A DNA stretch of 64,000 nucleotides from AP-15 sp963797115 (GTDB lineage Bacteria > Pseudomonadota > Alphaproteobacteria > ATCC43930 > CGMCC-115725). The position numbers and the translations under genes were made by a program. Below the pieces are notes generated by a model. The model was given only the letters and a program-made list of their open reading frames with translations, was not told the DNA's origin and did not search any database. Shown here one piece after another: positions 35,492-43,134 of this stretch (the first letter of the stretch is position 1; each line of letters starts with the position of its first letter). The stretch is from contig CAWCOH010000001.1 in the NCBI GenBank assembly GCA_963797115.1, positions 3,534,001 to 3,598,000 of the forward strand. Reading direction: 5' to 3'.

Positions 35492-36337
35492 ATGCCTGCA
35501 GCCGCCAGCCGCTACGACATCGTGATCGAGGACGTCGAGTACCAGCGGCAGGGCGGCCGTGCCCTGCTGGCGCGGCTCTACCGGCCGGGCGGCATGGGGC
35601 CGTTTCCGGCGGTCCTGCAGGTCCATGGCGGCGCCTGGGTCAACAAGGACCGCACCGATAACGACTTCATCGCCAAGGCATTGGCTGAGAGCGGCATCGT
35701 CGTCGCCTCGATCGACTTTCGGATGCCGCCCGAGGCCCCCTACCCCGCTTCGCTGGCCGACATCAATCTGGCGACGCGCTGGCTGAAGGCGGGTGCCGCG
35801 GAGTACCGCGGCCGCGCCGATTGGGTCGGCAGCTTCGGCACGTCGAGCGGCGGGCACCAGGTGCTGCTCGCGGCGATGCGGCCCGAAGACCCGCGCTACG
35901 CCGAATTGTGGCTGCCCGAGGCCCCCGCGATCGACGCCCGGCTCGCCTTTGTCATCTCCGGCTGGGGCGTGCTCGACCCGCTGCTGCGCTACCGGCTCGC
36001 CGAGAAAGGGGGCAACGCCGAGCTCCTGGAGAACCATCACAATTTCTGGGGCGACGCGGCGGCGATGACCGAGGGCAACCCGCCGCGGATGCTCGAACGC
36101 GGCGAAGAGGTCGACCTGCCGCCGGCGCTGGTATTCGGTGGCGACAAGGACGAGTGGGTCCCGGTCGAAATCATGCGCAAATTCGTCGCCGATTACCAGA
36201 AAGCCGGCGGCAAAGCCGAACTGCAGCTCTACGAGGGCGCCAACCACGGCTTTATGACCGGTAAGCCCGACGCCCCGTACGCCGCCCAAGCGATCGACCG
36301 CATGAAGGCCTTCATCCGCCAGCACACCACCGGATGA
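35492..36337 (+). CDS. alpha/beta-hydrolase, HSL/BD-FAE-like esterase
   Basis: A 281 aa serine esterase. The oxyanion motif is HGGAWVNKDR, the nucleophile elbow GTSSGGHQ (serine), and the acid/base pair is likely the aspartate in GGDKDEWVP and the histidine in EGANHGFMTG. This corresponds to the hormone-sensitive-lipase group that includes acetyl- and feruloyl-esterases. No signal peptide, so cytoplasmic. GGAGAGGA is 5 bases before the ATG, a strong ribosome site. It may de-esterify a sugar or plant compound taken up nearby, but the 365-base gap makes an operon with the heparinase group doubtful. Confidence 0.9.
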   Translation: MPAAASRYDIVIEDVEYQRQGGRALLARLYRPGGMGPFPAVLQVHGGAWVNKDRTDNDFIAKALAESGIVVASIDFRMPPEAPYPASLADINLATRWLKAGAAEYRGRADWVGSFGTSSGGHQVLLAAMRPEDPRYAELWLPEAPAIDARLAFVISGWGVLDPLLRYRLAEKGGNAELLENHHNFWGDAAAMTEGNPPRMLERGEEVDLPPALVFGGDKDEWVPVEIMRKFVADYQKAGGKAELQLYEGANHGFMTGKPDAPYAAQAIDRMKAFIRQHTTG

Positions 36338-37200
36338 CCTCAGCACACGGCGTCGCCCATCAGCGCTCCGCGCCGGCCAGCACCTGGAACGGCTGAGGCG
36401 GCGCTCGGGGCTGCTCGGGGCGCGCGCCGGTTCACCTGCCACCTGCTGTTTCTGCTACGAAGCTGCGAGCAGGAGCTCGTTTCTGTAGACCTCGCGATGT
36501 GGGGGGGAATACGGTGCGACTACGACAATTTTGCGGACACACTAACCCAGTGGCAAACCGCAGCGCTTACAGGCCATAGGGCGGAATGCGCTATTGCTCT
36601 TCCGCTCTATGCCTTCTTATCGTCATAGAGCTGATGGACAGCGCTCATACCGAACGAAACAGGCGAGTCCCACCGTCTCTTTCCGTCGCCCCCGCGAAAG
36701 CGCTAGGGTATGCACTTATTTTCTGCTGGCGACCATCCTATCGCGAGCCTTTGCCCCTCTCCGCCCGCTTGCGGGGGGAGAGGGAGGGACCCGGCGCGCA
36801 GCGCCGGGAGGGTGAGGTGGGTGGTGCCGCTGGTTCGAAACGGGAGGGCTCCCCCCACCTCACCCCGACCCTCTCCGCCCCCGAGGGCGGAGAGGGAGAT
36901 TTTGGCCGTCAGATGTGTGCATGCCCTAGCGCGAAAGCGGGGGTCCAGGACCTCAGGCGCTCCGTCGCTTGCCCCCCTGGGTGCCCGCTTTCTCGGGCAT
37001 GACGAAAAAAAGAAATAGGGCGGGCACCAAGCGCTAAATCTGCACCACTAGTGACGGCGCCGCGAGTTCTTCCCCGGAGACCGGCGGAGGTCCGACGGGA
37101 AGCCCCGCAGCAGCCTGTGATCTGCCGGATGCGGATCGTTGGTGAGAAATTGCCAGGATTGACCCCTATAGGTATGCGACCGATCAAAAGGGGGGTTCTG
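36338..37200. other. intergenic region filled with palindromic repeats
   Basis: About 860 bases without a convincing gene. The centre is occupied by the nested inverted-repeat element at 36689-36943. After it, 36957-37005 holds one more fragment of a common alphaproteobacterial hairpin (GCCCGCTTTCTCGGGCATGACG). Short frames crossing the palindromes are artefacts of the repeats. Confidence 0.6.
36689..36943. repeat. nested inverted-repeat (MITE-like) element
   Basis: Outer arms 36689-36715 and 36917-36943 are 27 bp each and nearly perfect inverted copies (CCCCCGC, 5 variable bases, CGCTAGGGTATGCAC against GTGCATGCCCTAGCG and GCGGGGG). Inside are three hairpins: 36755-36784 (CCCTCTCCGCCC with GGGGGGAGAGGG), 36790-36808 (CCCGGCGC/GCGCCGGG) and 36869-36896 (CCCTCTCCGCCC with GGGCGGAGAGGG), plus pairing of GGTGAGGTGGG near 36811 with CCCACCTCACC near 36855. 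One of these hairpins recurs at gatA-gatB. The whole can fold as one long cruciform. No transposase inside. Confidence 0.75.
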
Positions 37201-37233
37201 ATGCACATCCGGCCACTCAGCCCGGCGCGATGA
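37201..37233 (+). CDS. 10-residue leader ORF overlapping the EamA start
   Basis: ATG-to-TGA mini-ORF reading MHIRPLSPAR, with an unusually strong ribosome site (AAAAGGGGGG, about 5 bases upstream). Its stop overlaps the EamA start codon (ATGA), while the EamA ATG has no ribosome site of its own. Translational coupling is the simplest reading. Not a functional protein by itself, or it might be a chance frame. Confidence 0.4.
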   Translation: MHIRPLSPAR

Positions 37234-38150
37234 CCGTCGCCGATGTGGCTGCGGCGGCGCGGCGCAACCAGCTCCCGCTCGGGATCGCCTACATGGTCGG
37301 CTCGACCGTGATGTTCGCCGGCGGCAATGCGGTCGTGAAATGGCAACTTGCCGCCTACCCGCTGGGCGAGGTCGCGTTCGGGCGCACGCTCTTCGCGTTC
37401 CTGACCGTCGCAGCGATCGTCTTGCCGCGCGCCGGGTGGAGTGTGTGGCGGACGCGACGCTACCGCGAGCATCTGCAGCGCGGGCTCTCGCAGTTCGGCT
37501 CGATGCTGTGCTGGTTTCTCGCGGTCGGCGTGCTCTCGCTCGGCTCGGCGACCGCACTCGGCTTCGCCGCCCCATTGTTCACGACCCTGCTGTCGATCGT
37601 TATCCTGAAGGAGAAGGTCGGCATCCACCGCTGGTCGGCGCTCGTCGTCGGGTTTGTCGGCGTGTTGCTGATCACCGATCCTGGCCCCGGCACATTGACT
37701 TACGGCGCGCTGTTCGCGCTCGCCAACGCGGTCCTGATCTCGACCGTGGCGATCGCGATCCGCCGCATGAGCATGACCGAATCGACCGAGACGCTCACAC
37801 TCTACCAAATGAGCATCATGACGTTGTGCACCGCCGGCCTTTTGACATTCGGGTTCCGCGCCCCGCACTGGGGCGACGCGCTGATGCTGGCACTTGCCGG
37901 GGTCGGCAACGGCATCGCCCAGCTGTGGTGGACGCGCTCCCTGTCATTGGCCCCACCCTCGGCAGTGGTGCCGTTCAACTATCTCTCGCTGGTATGGGCA
38001 ACGATCCTCGGCTTTGCCGTGTGGGGCGACGTGCCGACCCCGGGCCTGCTGGTCGGTTCGGCGATCGTCGTCGCCTCAGGCCTTTACATCCTGTGGCGCG
38101 AGACCGTGCGCCGCCGCCGCCCGGCGGTCCCCGCGCCACAGCGGGTGTAG
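37230..38150 (+). CDS. EamA/DMT-superfamily transporter
   Basis: Inner-membrane drug/metabolite transporter, 306 aa, with ten predicted helices as two EamA repeats (about residues 15-145 and 160-295). Both repeats end in the usual basic-flanked helices, and the segment LGFAAPLFTTLLSIVILKEKVGIHRW is characteristic of the first repeat. The second carries PFNYLSLVWATILGFAVWGD. Most relatives export amino acids or metabolites; the substrate is unknown. The start overlaps a leader ORF stop (ATGA). An IS91-type element begins shortly after its 3' end. Confidence 0.9.
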   Translation: MTVADVAAAARRNQLPLGIAYMVGSTVMFAGGNAVVKWQLAAYPLGEVAFGRTLFAFLTVAAIVLPRAGWSVWRTRRYREHLQRGLSQFGSMLCWFLAVGVLSLGSATALGFAAPLFTTLLSIVILKEKVGIHRWSALVVGFVGVLLITDPGPGTLTYGALFALANAVLISTVAIAIRRMSMTESTETLTLYQMSIMTLCTAGLLTFGFRAPHWGDALMLALAGVGNGIAQLWWTRSLSLAPPSAVVPFNYLSLVWATILGFAVWGDVPTPGLLVGSAIVVASGLYILWRETVRRRRPAVPAPQRV

Positions 38151-38354
38151 TCCGAGCCAGCGGGTTGCGAATGGCTTTGCGGTTACGATGCGAAAAAGGC
38201 AGCTGAGCGCCGATGAACGAACCCGCTCGCGCGGGAGGGGAGCACGTCGCGGTCGGTGCGTTTTTGGCGAGGTGACGCGCGGTAGCGCGTGACGGTCGGG
38301 GCGTCCGATCCCGAGCATTGAAGGTCCAGCAACCTTCAGCTCGGGAGAGCCCCG

Positions 38355-39263
38355 ATGACCTCCGATACGTCACCTCAGCCCATCAGCCCGCTGCGGGCGC
38401 GCATGATCGAAGACATGAGCGTGCGCGGCTTCAAGGAGGATACGCGGCGCGATTATGTCCGCCACGTGCGCGCCTTCGCGGCCTTCATCGGCCGGTCACC
38501 CGACACGGCGACGGCGGAAGAGCTGCGCCTCTTCCAGCTGCACCAGACGCAGAGCGGTCTGCAACCGCCGAGCATCAACGGCGCGGTCTCGGCTCTGCGC
38601 TTCTTCTTCACGGTGACGCTCGACCGGCCGGATCTGGCGCGCCGGCTCACCGTCGTGCCGTACCCACGGCGGATACCGACGGTGCTCAGCGTCGCGGAGG
38701 TGACGCTGCTGCTGCAGGCGGCATCGGCGCCGAAGTACAAGGCGGCGTTCGCCACCGCCTACGGCGCCGGGCTGCGCGTCTCGGAAGTCGTTGCACTCAA
38801 GGTCGGCGATATCGATTCCGAGCGCATGCTGCTGCGCGTCGAGCGCGGCAAGGGAGGCAAGGACCGCCACGCGATGCTGTCGCCGCAGCTGCTCGAACTG
38901 CTGCGCGCCTGGTGGCGCGAAGGGCGGCGGCGCAGCCTGCTGCTGCCGGGAGGCTGGTTGTTTCCCGGCCGCAACCCGGTCGAGCCGCTGTCGGCCCGCC
39001 AGCTCGGCCGCGTCGTCCGCGCCGCCGCCCAGGCCGCGGGGATCAACAAGCGCGTCTCGCCGCATACGCTGCGGCACAGCTTTGCCACCCACCTGCTCGA
39101 GCAAGGCGTCGACATTCGCGTGATCCAGACGCTCCTCGGCCACGCCAAGCTCGACACCACGGCGCTTTACACCCGCGTTGCCAGTACGACGATCCGGGCC
39201 GTCACCAGCCCGCTCGACCGGCTCGCATCATCGATCGAGGAAGGGCCGCGACCCGGGGCGTAG
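38355..39263 (+). CDS. tyrosine recombinase of the IS91-type element
   Basis: A 302 aa integrase. N-terminal SAM-like core-binding domain (about 12-95), then the catalytic domain with R141 (GAGLRVSEVVAL), K166 in the beta-hairpin, HTLRH (H237, R240), H263 in LLGHAKL and nucleophile Y272 (TTALYTRV). All catalytic residues are present. It lies 10 bases before the HUH transposase and both are plus strand; the same pairing is known from IS91-family elements. Start at 38355 has GGGAG upstream (38343-38347). It probably helps resolve or integrate the circle, but in most IS91 members the role is not settled. Confidence 0.93.
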   Translation: MTSDTSPQPISPLRARMIEDMSVRGFKEDTRRDYVRHVRAFAAFIGRSPDTATAEELRLFQLHQTQSGLQPPSINGAVSALRFFFTVTLDRPDLARRLTVVPYPRRIPTVLSVAEVTLLLQAASAPKYKAAFATAYGAGLRVSEVVALKVGDIDSERMLLRVERGKGGKDRHAMLSPQLLELLRAWWREGRRRSLLLPGGWLFPGRNPVEPLSARQLGRVVRAAAQAAGINKRVSPHTLRHSFATHLLEQGVDIRVIQTLLGHAKLDTTALYTRVASTTIRAVTSPLDRLASSIEEGPRPGA

Positions 39264-39273
39264 CCGGGCGGCC

Positions 39274-40479
39274 GTGCGCCGCCCGAGGCTGGAGGTCGCC
39301 GACGTCTTTCATCGCCATGGGGCCGACTGGCGCCGAGCCAATGCCGGACATGTGAGCCTGGGGCAGCTCCAGGTCATGTCGGCGATCGAGCAGTGCCGCT
39401 CGGCCGCGCTCGGCGGGCATGTCGAGCGCTGCGAGGATTGCGGCCACAGCCGCATCGCCTACAACTCGTGCCGCAATCGCCATTGCCCCAAGTGTCAGGG
39501 CGCGGCGGCGCAGGATTGGCTCGCGGCCCGCGAGTCCGATCTGCTGCCGGTCGGCTATTTCCACCTCGTCTTCACGCTGCCGGCCGACTTCGCCCCGATC
39601 GCCTACCAGAACAAGGCGGTCGTCTACGACCTGCTGTTCCGCACCGCCGCCGAGACGCTGCTGACGATCGCTGCCGATCCCAAGCACCTCGGCGCGCGCA
39701 TCGGCGCCACCGCCGTGCTCCACAGCTGGGGCTCGGCGATAACCCACCACCCGCACGTCCATATGATCGTACCGGGCGGCGGGATATCGCTCGACGGCAC
39801 GCGCTGGGTGCGCTGCAAGCCCGGCTTTCTGCTGCCGGTGCGGGTGCTGTCCCGCCTGTTCCGGCGGCTCTTCCTGACCGCGCTCGCCGACGCCCACGCG
39901 GCGGGCCGGCTGAGGTTCTTCGGCGAGATCGAGCGTCTCGGTCGTCGCCAGGCCTTCGCCGGGCATCTTGCACCGCTCACGAAGAAGAACTGGTTCGTCT
40001 ATGCCAAGCCGCCCTTCGCCGGGCCCGAAGCGGTGCTCGCCTATCTCGCCCGCTACACGCACCGCGTCGCCATCGCAAACAGTCGGCTCATCACGCTCGA
40101 CGAGCGCGGCGTGACCTTCCGCTACAAGGATTACCGCCGCGACGGGCAGGCGCGATATCGCACCATGACCCTCGCCGCCGACGAGTTCATCAGGCGCTTC
40201 CTGCTCCACGTTCTACCCAAGGGGTTTCACCGCATCCGTCACTACGGGCTGCTCGCCAGCGCCGGCTGCAAGGCCAACATTGCCCGTTCCAAAGAGTTGA
40301 TCGCCGACCCTATGCCGACCGCCGAGCCAACGGCGGCGCAGGACACCGCCGATCCGGGTGTCGCGAGCGATCATCGTCCGCCGTGCCCGTGCTGCGGCGG
40401 CCGCATGATTATTGTTGAGGTCTTTGGCCGCGGCGGCGCACCGCGCGGCCCGCCCTCCGGCGCCGGGATCAGGACGTGA
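39274..40479 (+). CDS. IS91-family HUH (Y2) transposase
   Basis: Rolling-circle transposase, 401 aa. The start is set at the GTG at 39274, where the conserved RRPRLEVADVFHRHG begins; a longer frame lies inside the recombinase gene. The N-terminal zinc-binding region has CEDCGH and CRNRHCPKCQ. The HUH motif is H161-V-H163 (HPHVHMIVPGG) and the two catalytic tyrosines are Y257 and Y261 (YLARY). The C-terminal CPCCGG is typical too. Complete and probably active. It nicks one strand at the element's end, so a single copy can mobilise adjacent DNA (ISCR-like behaviour). Confidence 0.95.
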   Translation: MRRPRLEVADVFHRHGADWRRANAGHVSLGQLQVMSAIEQCRSAALGGHVERCEDCGHSRIAYNSCRNRHCPKCQGAAAQDWLAARESDLLPVGYFHLVFTLPADFAPIAYQNKAVVYDLLFRTAAETLLTIAADPKHLGARIGATAVLHSWGSAITHHPHVHMIVPGGGISLDGTRWVRCKPGFLLPVRVLSRLFRRLFLTALADAHAAGRLRFFGEIERLGRRQAFAGHLAPLTKKNWFVYAKPPFAGPEAVLAYLARYTHRVAIANSRLITLDERGVTFRYKDYRRDGQARYRTMTLAADEFIRRFLLHVLPKGFHRIRHYGLLASAGCKANIARSKELIADPMPTAEPTAAQDTADPGVASDHRPPCPCCGGRMIIVEVFGRGGAPRGPPSGAGIRT

Positions 40480-40911
40480 TCCGATGACCTTCCTTCTTGT
40501 CTCCTGGCAGCATCACTTCGCCAGAACATTCCGTTCCCGGCGTCGCGACCATTTACCCTGCTACCTCCGAACGCTGACACGACATCACGGAGCACTCTTC
40601 AATCAGGCCATCGAGCACCGCCCCAGTGGCCACTCCGCTGTCATCAGCGGCGCGCAGCTCTCGCCGATCTTCCCAAAACCCATCCCTGACTCCAGCCTCT
40701 CCAGCGCCAAATCCCCATAGACGGCCAAGCACCGCCTTCCCGCGGGTTCGTTCTTCGGAGGCTTTCGGACGCCGGCCCCTTACCCCGGGTCGATCGCTCA
40801 CGCCGGGCCGGCATCCGAAACCCTACCCGATAGCGGTCGTCAGGCAAGAGTCGATCGGGACGCTGAACTCCTCTTGCTTCGGACCTTCGACCGCGATCCT
40901 GTTTGGTTCTG
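40480..40911. other. 3' flank of the IS91 element
   Basis: 432 bases with no convincing gene. One plus-strand frame runs 40412-40720 in the transposase overlap but has no motif. The rolling-circle origin end of the element is expected here; short GC-rich hairpin stretches occur around 40770-40820 but I cannot call the boundary. Confidence 0.45.
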
Positions 40912-41397
40912 CTACTGTGTAGGAGCCGGTATCGGGAGGATGCTGGATATTTTCCAGCCAGCCGCCGTCTTCACGAGCAGTTGGTTCATCAAGAAGCGGG
41001 TCGGCCGGGCGGATTGGCCAGACGGCCCGATCGTAAACATGATCGGGACATAGAGCTGCGCCACCCCGTCCGCGAGCATCATCACCTGCAGGCTGGCAGC
41101 GTCCGGATCGAGGCGCCATGTCCCCTGATAGAGAGTGACGAAGCGCTTCATGGCCGCGTCGGCGCCCCAGACCGGGGCACCTCGGGTGATCCAGAGGAAA
41201 TTGGGCGAGTCGAGCAGCAATGCTTCCACCGCTTTGGCGTCGTGATCGTTTTGCGCGGCGACGAAGCGGTCAAACGTCGCACGCACCTCGTCCTTAGGCG
41301 CCGCGGCAAGCGGGCGGATAAAGAGGCTGAGAGCAACCAACGCGGCACCTGCGCGTAACAAAGAGCGGCCGATGCGGTCTTCTGACGACTTGCCCAT
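40912..41397 (-). CDS. exported SnoaL/DUF4440-like protein
   Basis: A 161 aa protein with a clear signal peptide (LLRAGAALVALSLFIRPLAAA) followed by an NTF2/SnoaL-like fold: ATFDRFVAAQNDHDAKAVEA, then LYVPIMFTIGPSGQ and LMNQLLVKTAAGWKISSI, the last being the common C-terminal strand of DUF4440 proteins. These small cone-shaped domains bind or isomerise hydrophobic compounds, or have no enzyme role. Start 41397 has AGGAGA 6 bases upstream. A longer frame upstream overlaps the divergent regulator and is not used. Divergent with the wHTH-TPR regulator 108 bases away. Confidence 0.85.
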   Translation of the reverse strand: MGKSSEDRIGRSLLRAGAALVALSLFIRPLAAAPKDEVRATFDRFVAAQNDHDAKAVEALLLDSPNFLWITRGAPVWGADAAMKRFVTLYQGTWRLDPDAASLQVMMLADGVAQLYVPIMFTIGPSGQSARPTRFLMNQLLVKTAAGWKISSILPIPAPTQ

Positions 41398-41505
41398 TCC
41401 GGCTCTCCTGGCGGTCGATCTGGTGGGCGGTAAAATCCTTCCAAGCGCCGATGTAGTCTTTGGAAAAATCCGAAAGTTTTCCTGGAAATTTCCTACGTCG
41501 GCGCG

Positions 41506-42906
41506 GTGACTATGACGGACCGAGCGAGTTTCCAGTTTGGTGATTTCCTTTTGGTTCCGCGCGAACGGTTGCTGCTGCGCGATCAAAAACCCGTGCCGCT
41601 GACCGGGAAAGCTTTCGATCTCCTCCTCGTTCTCGTGCCCCGCAGCGGACAGCTCGTCAGCAAGAGCGAGTTGTTGCAGGAGGTCTGGCCTGAGCGCTTC
41701 GTCGAGGAAGTGAATCTGAGCGTCAATATCTCGGCTGTGCGCAAGGCTCTTGGGCCCGGTGGTACTGCTCTGATCCAGACCGTGTCGAAGCATGGCTATC
41801 GCTTTGTAGCGCCGGTCACTGTCGTCAATTCGGCCGCCCAGGCAAAATTCACGAGCGACGGCAATGCCTCTCGGTCGGACTCGCTCTGGCGAACAACTGG
41901 GCTACCGCTTGGCCCTGGCGCGGCACGCGCGATCAGCGCCAACCATGACGCTTACCGCGCCTATCTAGAAGGACGTTACGCCTGGAGCCAGCGCTCGGAA
42001 CCGGGCTTGTGGAAGGCGATCGACAGTTTCCGGGGAGCCATCTCCCTTGATCCGGGCTTTGCCGCCGCCCACGCCGGCCTCGCAGATTGTCACGCAACGC
42101 TCGGCTATCTGAGCTTCGTCTCACCGGCCGATGCGTTCCCGTTGGCACGGCGCCATGCGTTGCTGGCGATCGAACAGGACGCCGCGCTCGCCGAGCCGCA
42201 CGCCTCTCTTGGCTACGTCAAATTCTATTTCGACTGGGATTGGCCGGGCGCAGAGACGGAATTCCGACGGGCGACGACGCTCGACCCGAGCTGGGCCGCT
42301 GCCCACCAGTGGTACAGCATCTTTCTGCTCGCCGCGGGTCGTGCCGATAAGGCAGCGCACGAGATCGAACTCGCGCGCGAGCGCGATCCGCTGTCGCTGG
42401 CGATCAATACCGATCTCGGCTTTCACTACTATTATACCCGCCAGTACGACGAAGCGATCAAGCAGCTGCAATCCGTGCTTGCGATGAACCGCGATTTCGC
42501 GCCGGCACATTTGTGGCTCGGCCGATCCTACCGGCAGATTGGCCGGTTCGACGATGCGATTACTGAGTTCCGCCGCGTTGAACAGAGTGTTCCCGAATGG
42601 CCAGTAGCGATTGCGGCGCGCGGGTCTGTCGAGGGAGCTGCGGGTCGCCCCGAAAAGGCCAAAGCGGTACTTACCGAGTTACAGGAAATTGCGAAGCGCC
42701 GGTTCGTTACCGCCTATGGTGTGGCCCTCGTTTACGCCGGAGTCGGCGACGACGAGGCCGCCTTTACCTGGCTTGACAGGGCTTTCGCCGAGCTCTCGCA
42801 CTGGTTGGTATGGCTGCGCCTTGATCCGCGGTTTGACAGTCTTCGAGCCGATCCACGGTTCTCCGAATTTCTTGATCGCATCAAATTTCCTCAATGCGAA
42901 CGTTAA
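41506..42906 (+). CDS. winged-helix transcription factor with TPR repeats
   Basis: A 466 aa regulator. The N-terminal OmpR/PhoB-type winged helix (residues 6-105) includes LTGKAFDLLLVLVPRSGQLV and VNISAVRKALGPGG, with the last strand ending KHGYRFV. This is followed by a long tetratricopeptide array (about 140-455) with repeated W/Y-A-G-R and A-P-A-H-L-W-L-G patterns. No receiver domain or membrane helix, so it is not a response regulator nor a CadC-type membrane sensor; the TPR part may bind a protein or small-molecule signal. Probably controls the divergent SnoaL-like gene. The start may be GTG 41506 or ATG 41512. Confidence 0.88.
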   Translation: MTMTDRASFQFGDFLLVPRERLLLRDQKPVPLTGKAFDLLLVLVPRSGQLVSKSELLQEVWPERFVEEVNLSVNISAVRKALGPGGTALIQTVSKHGYRFVAPVTVVNSAAQAKFTSDGNASRSDSLWRTTGLPLGPGAARAISANHDAYRAYLEGRYAWSQRSEPGLWKAIDSFRGAISLDPGFAAAHAGLADCHATLGYLSFVSPADAFPLARRHALLAIEQDAALAEPHASLGYVKFYFDWDWPGAETEFRRATTLDPSWAAAHQWYSIFLLAAGRADKAAHEIELARERDPLSLAINTDLGFHYYYTRQYDEAIKQLQSVLAMNRDFAPAHLWLGRSYRQIGRFDDAITEFRRVEQSVPEWPVAIAARGSVEGAAGRPEKAKAVLTELQEIAKRRFVTAYGVALVYAGVGDDEAAFTWLDRAFAELSHWLVWLRLDPRFDSLRADPRFSEFLDRIKFPQCER

Positions 42907-43134
42907 CAGTGTTCGGCTGGCCGTCCCCTGAAAGGGAATCGTGTGGCGCACACAGCGGCTTCAAATCTTACTGCCGATCATCCCACAGCATGAGCTTCCG
43001 CGACGATACGGCTCAGAACGCGCGTCTTCCACCCAACGCTGCCTGCCCGCCACCGCAGGGGCAAGGGCCGGAATGGGGCACAACCGGCCGATTTGTCAGC
43101 AGACGCGCAGTGACCGGGAGCCCTGAGCCGAGAA

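Larger units (their letters stand above)
38355..40479 (+). mobile_element. IS91-type element (tyrosine recombinase plus HUH transposase)
   Basis: Two tightly linked genes make up the recognisable part. IS91 elements move by rolling circle, have no terminal inverted repeats and make no target duplication, so I cannot place the ends; they must lie between the EamA stop (38150) and the SnoaL-like gene (40912). The genes look intact. Confidence 0.75.
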
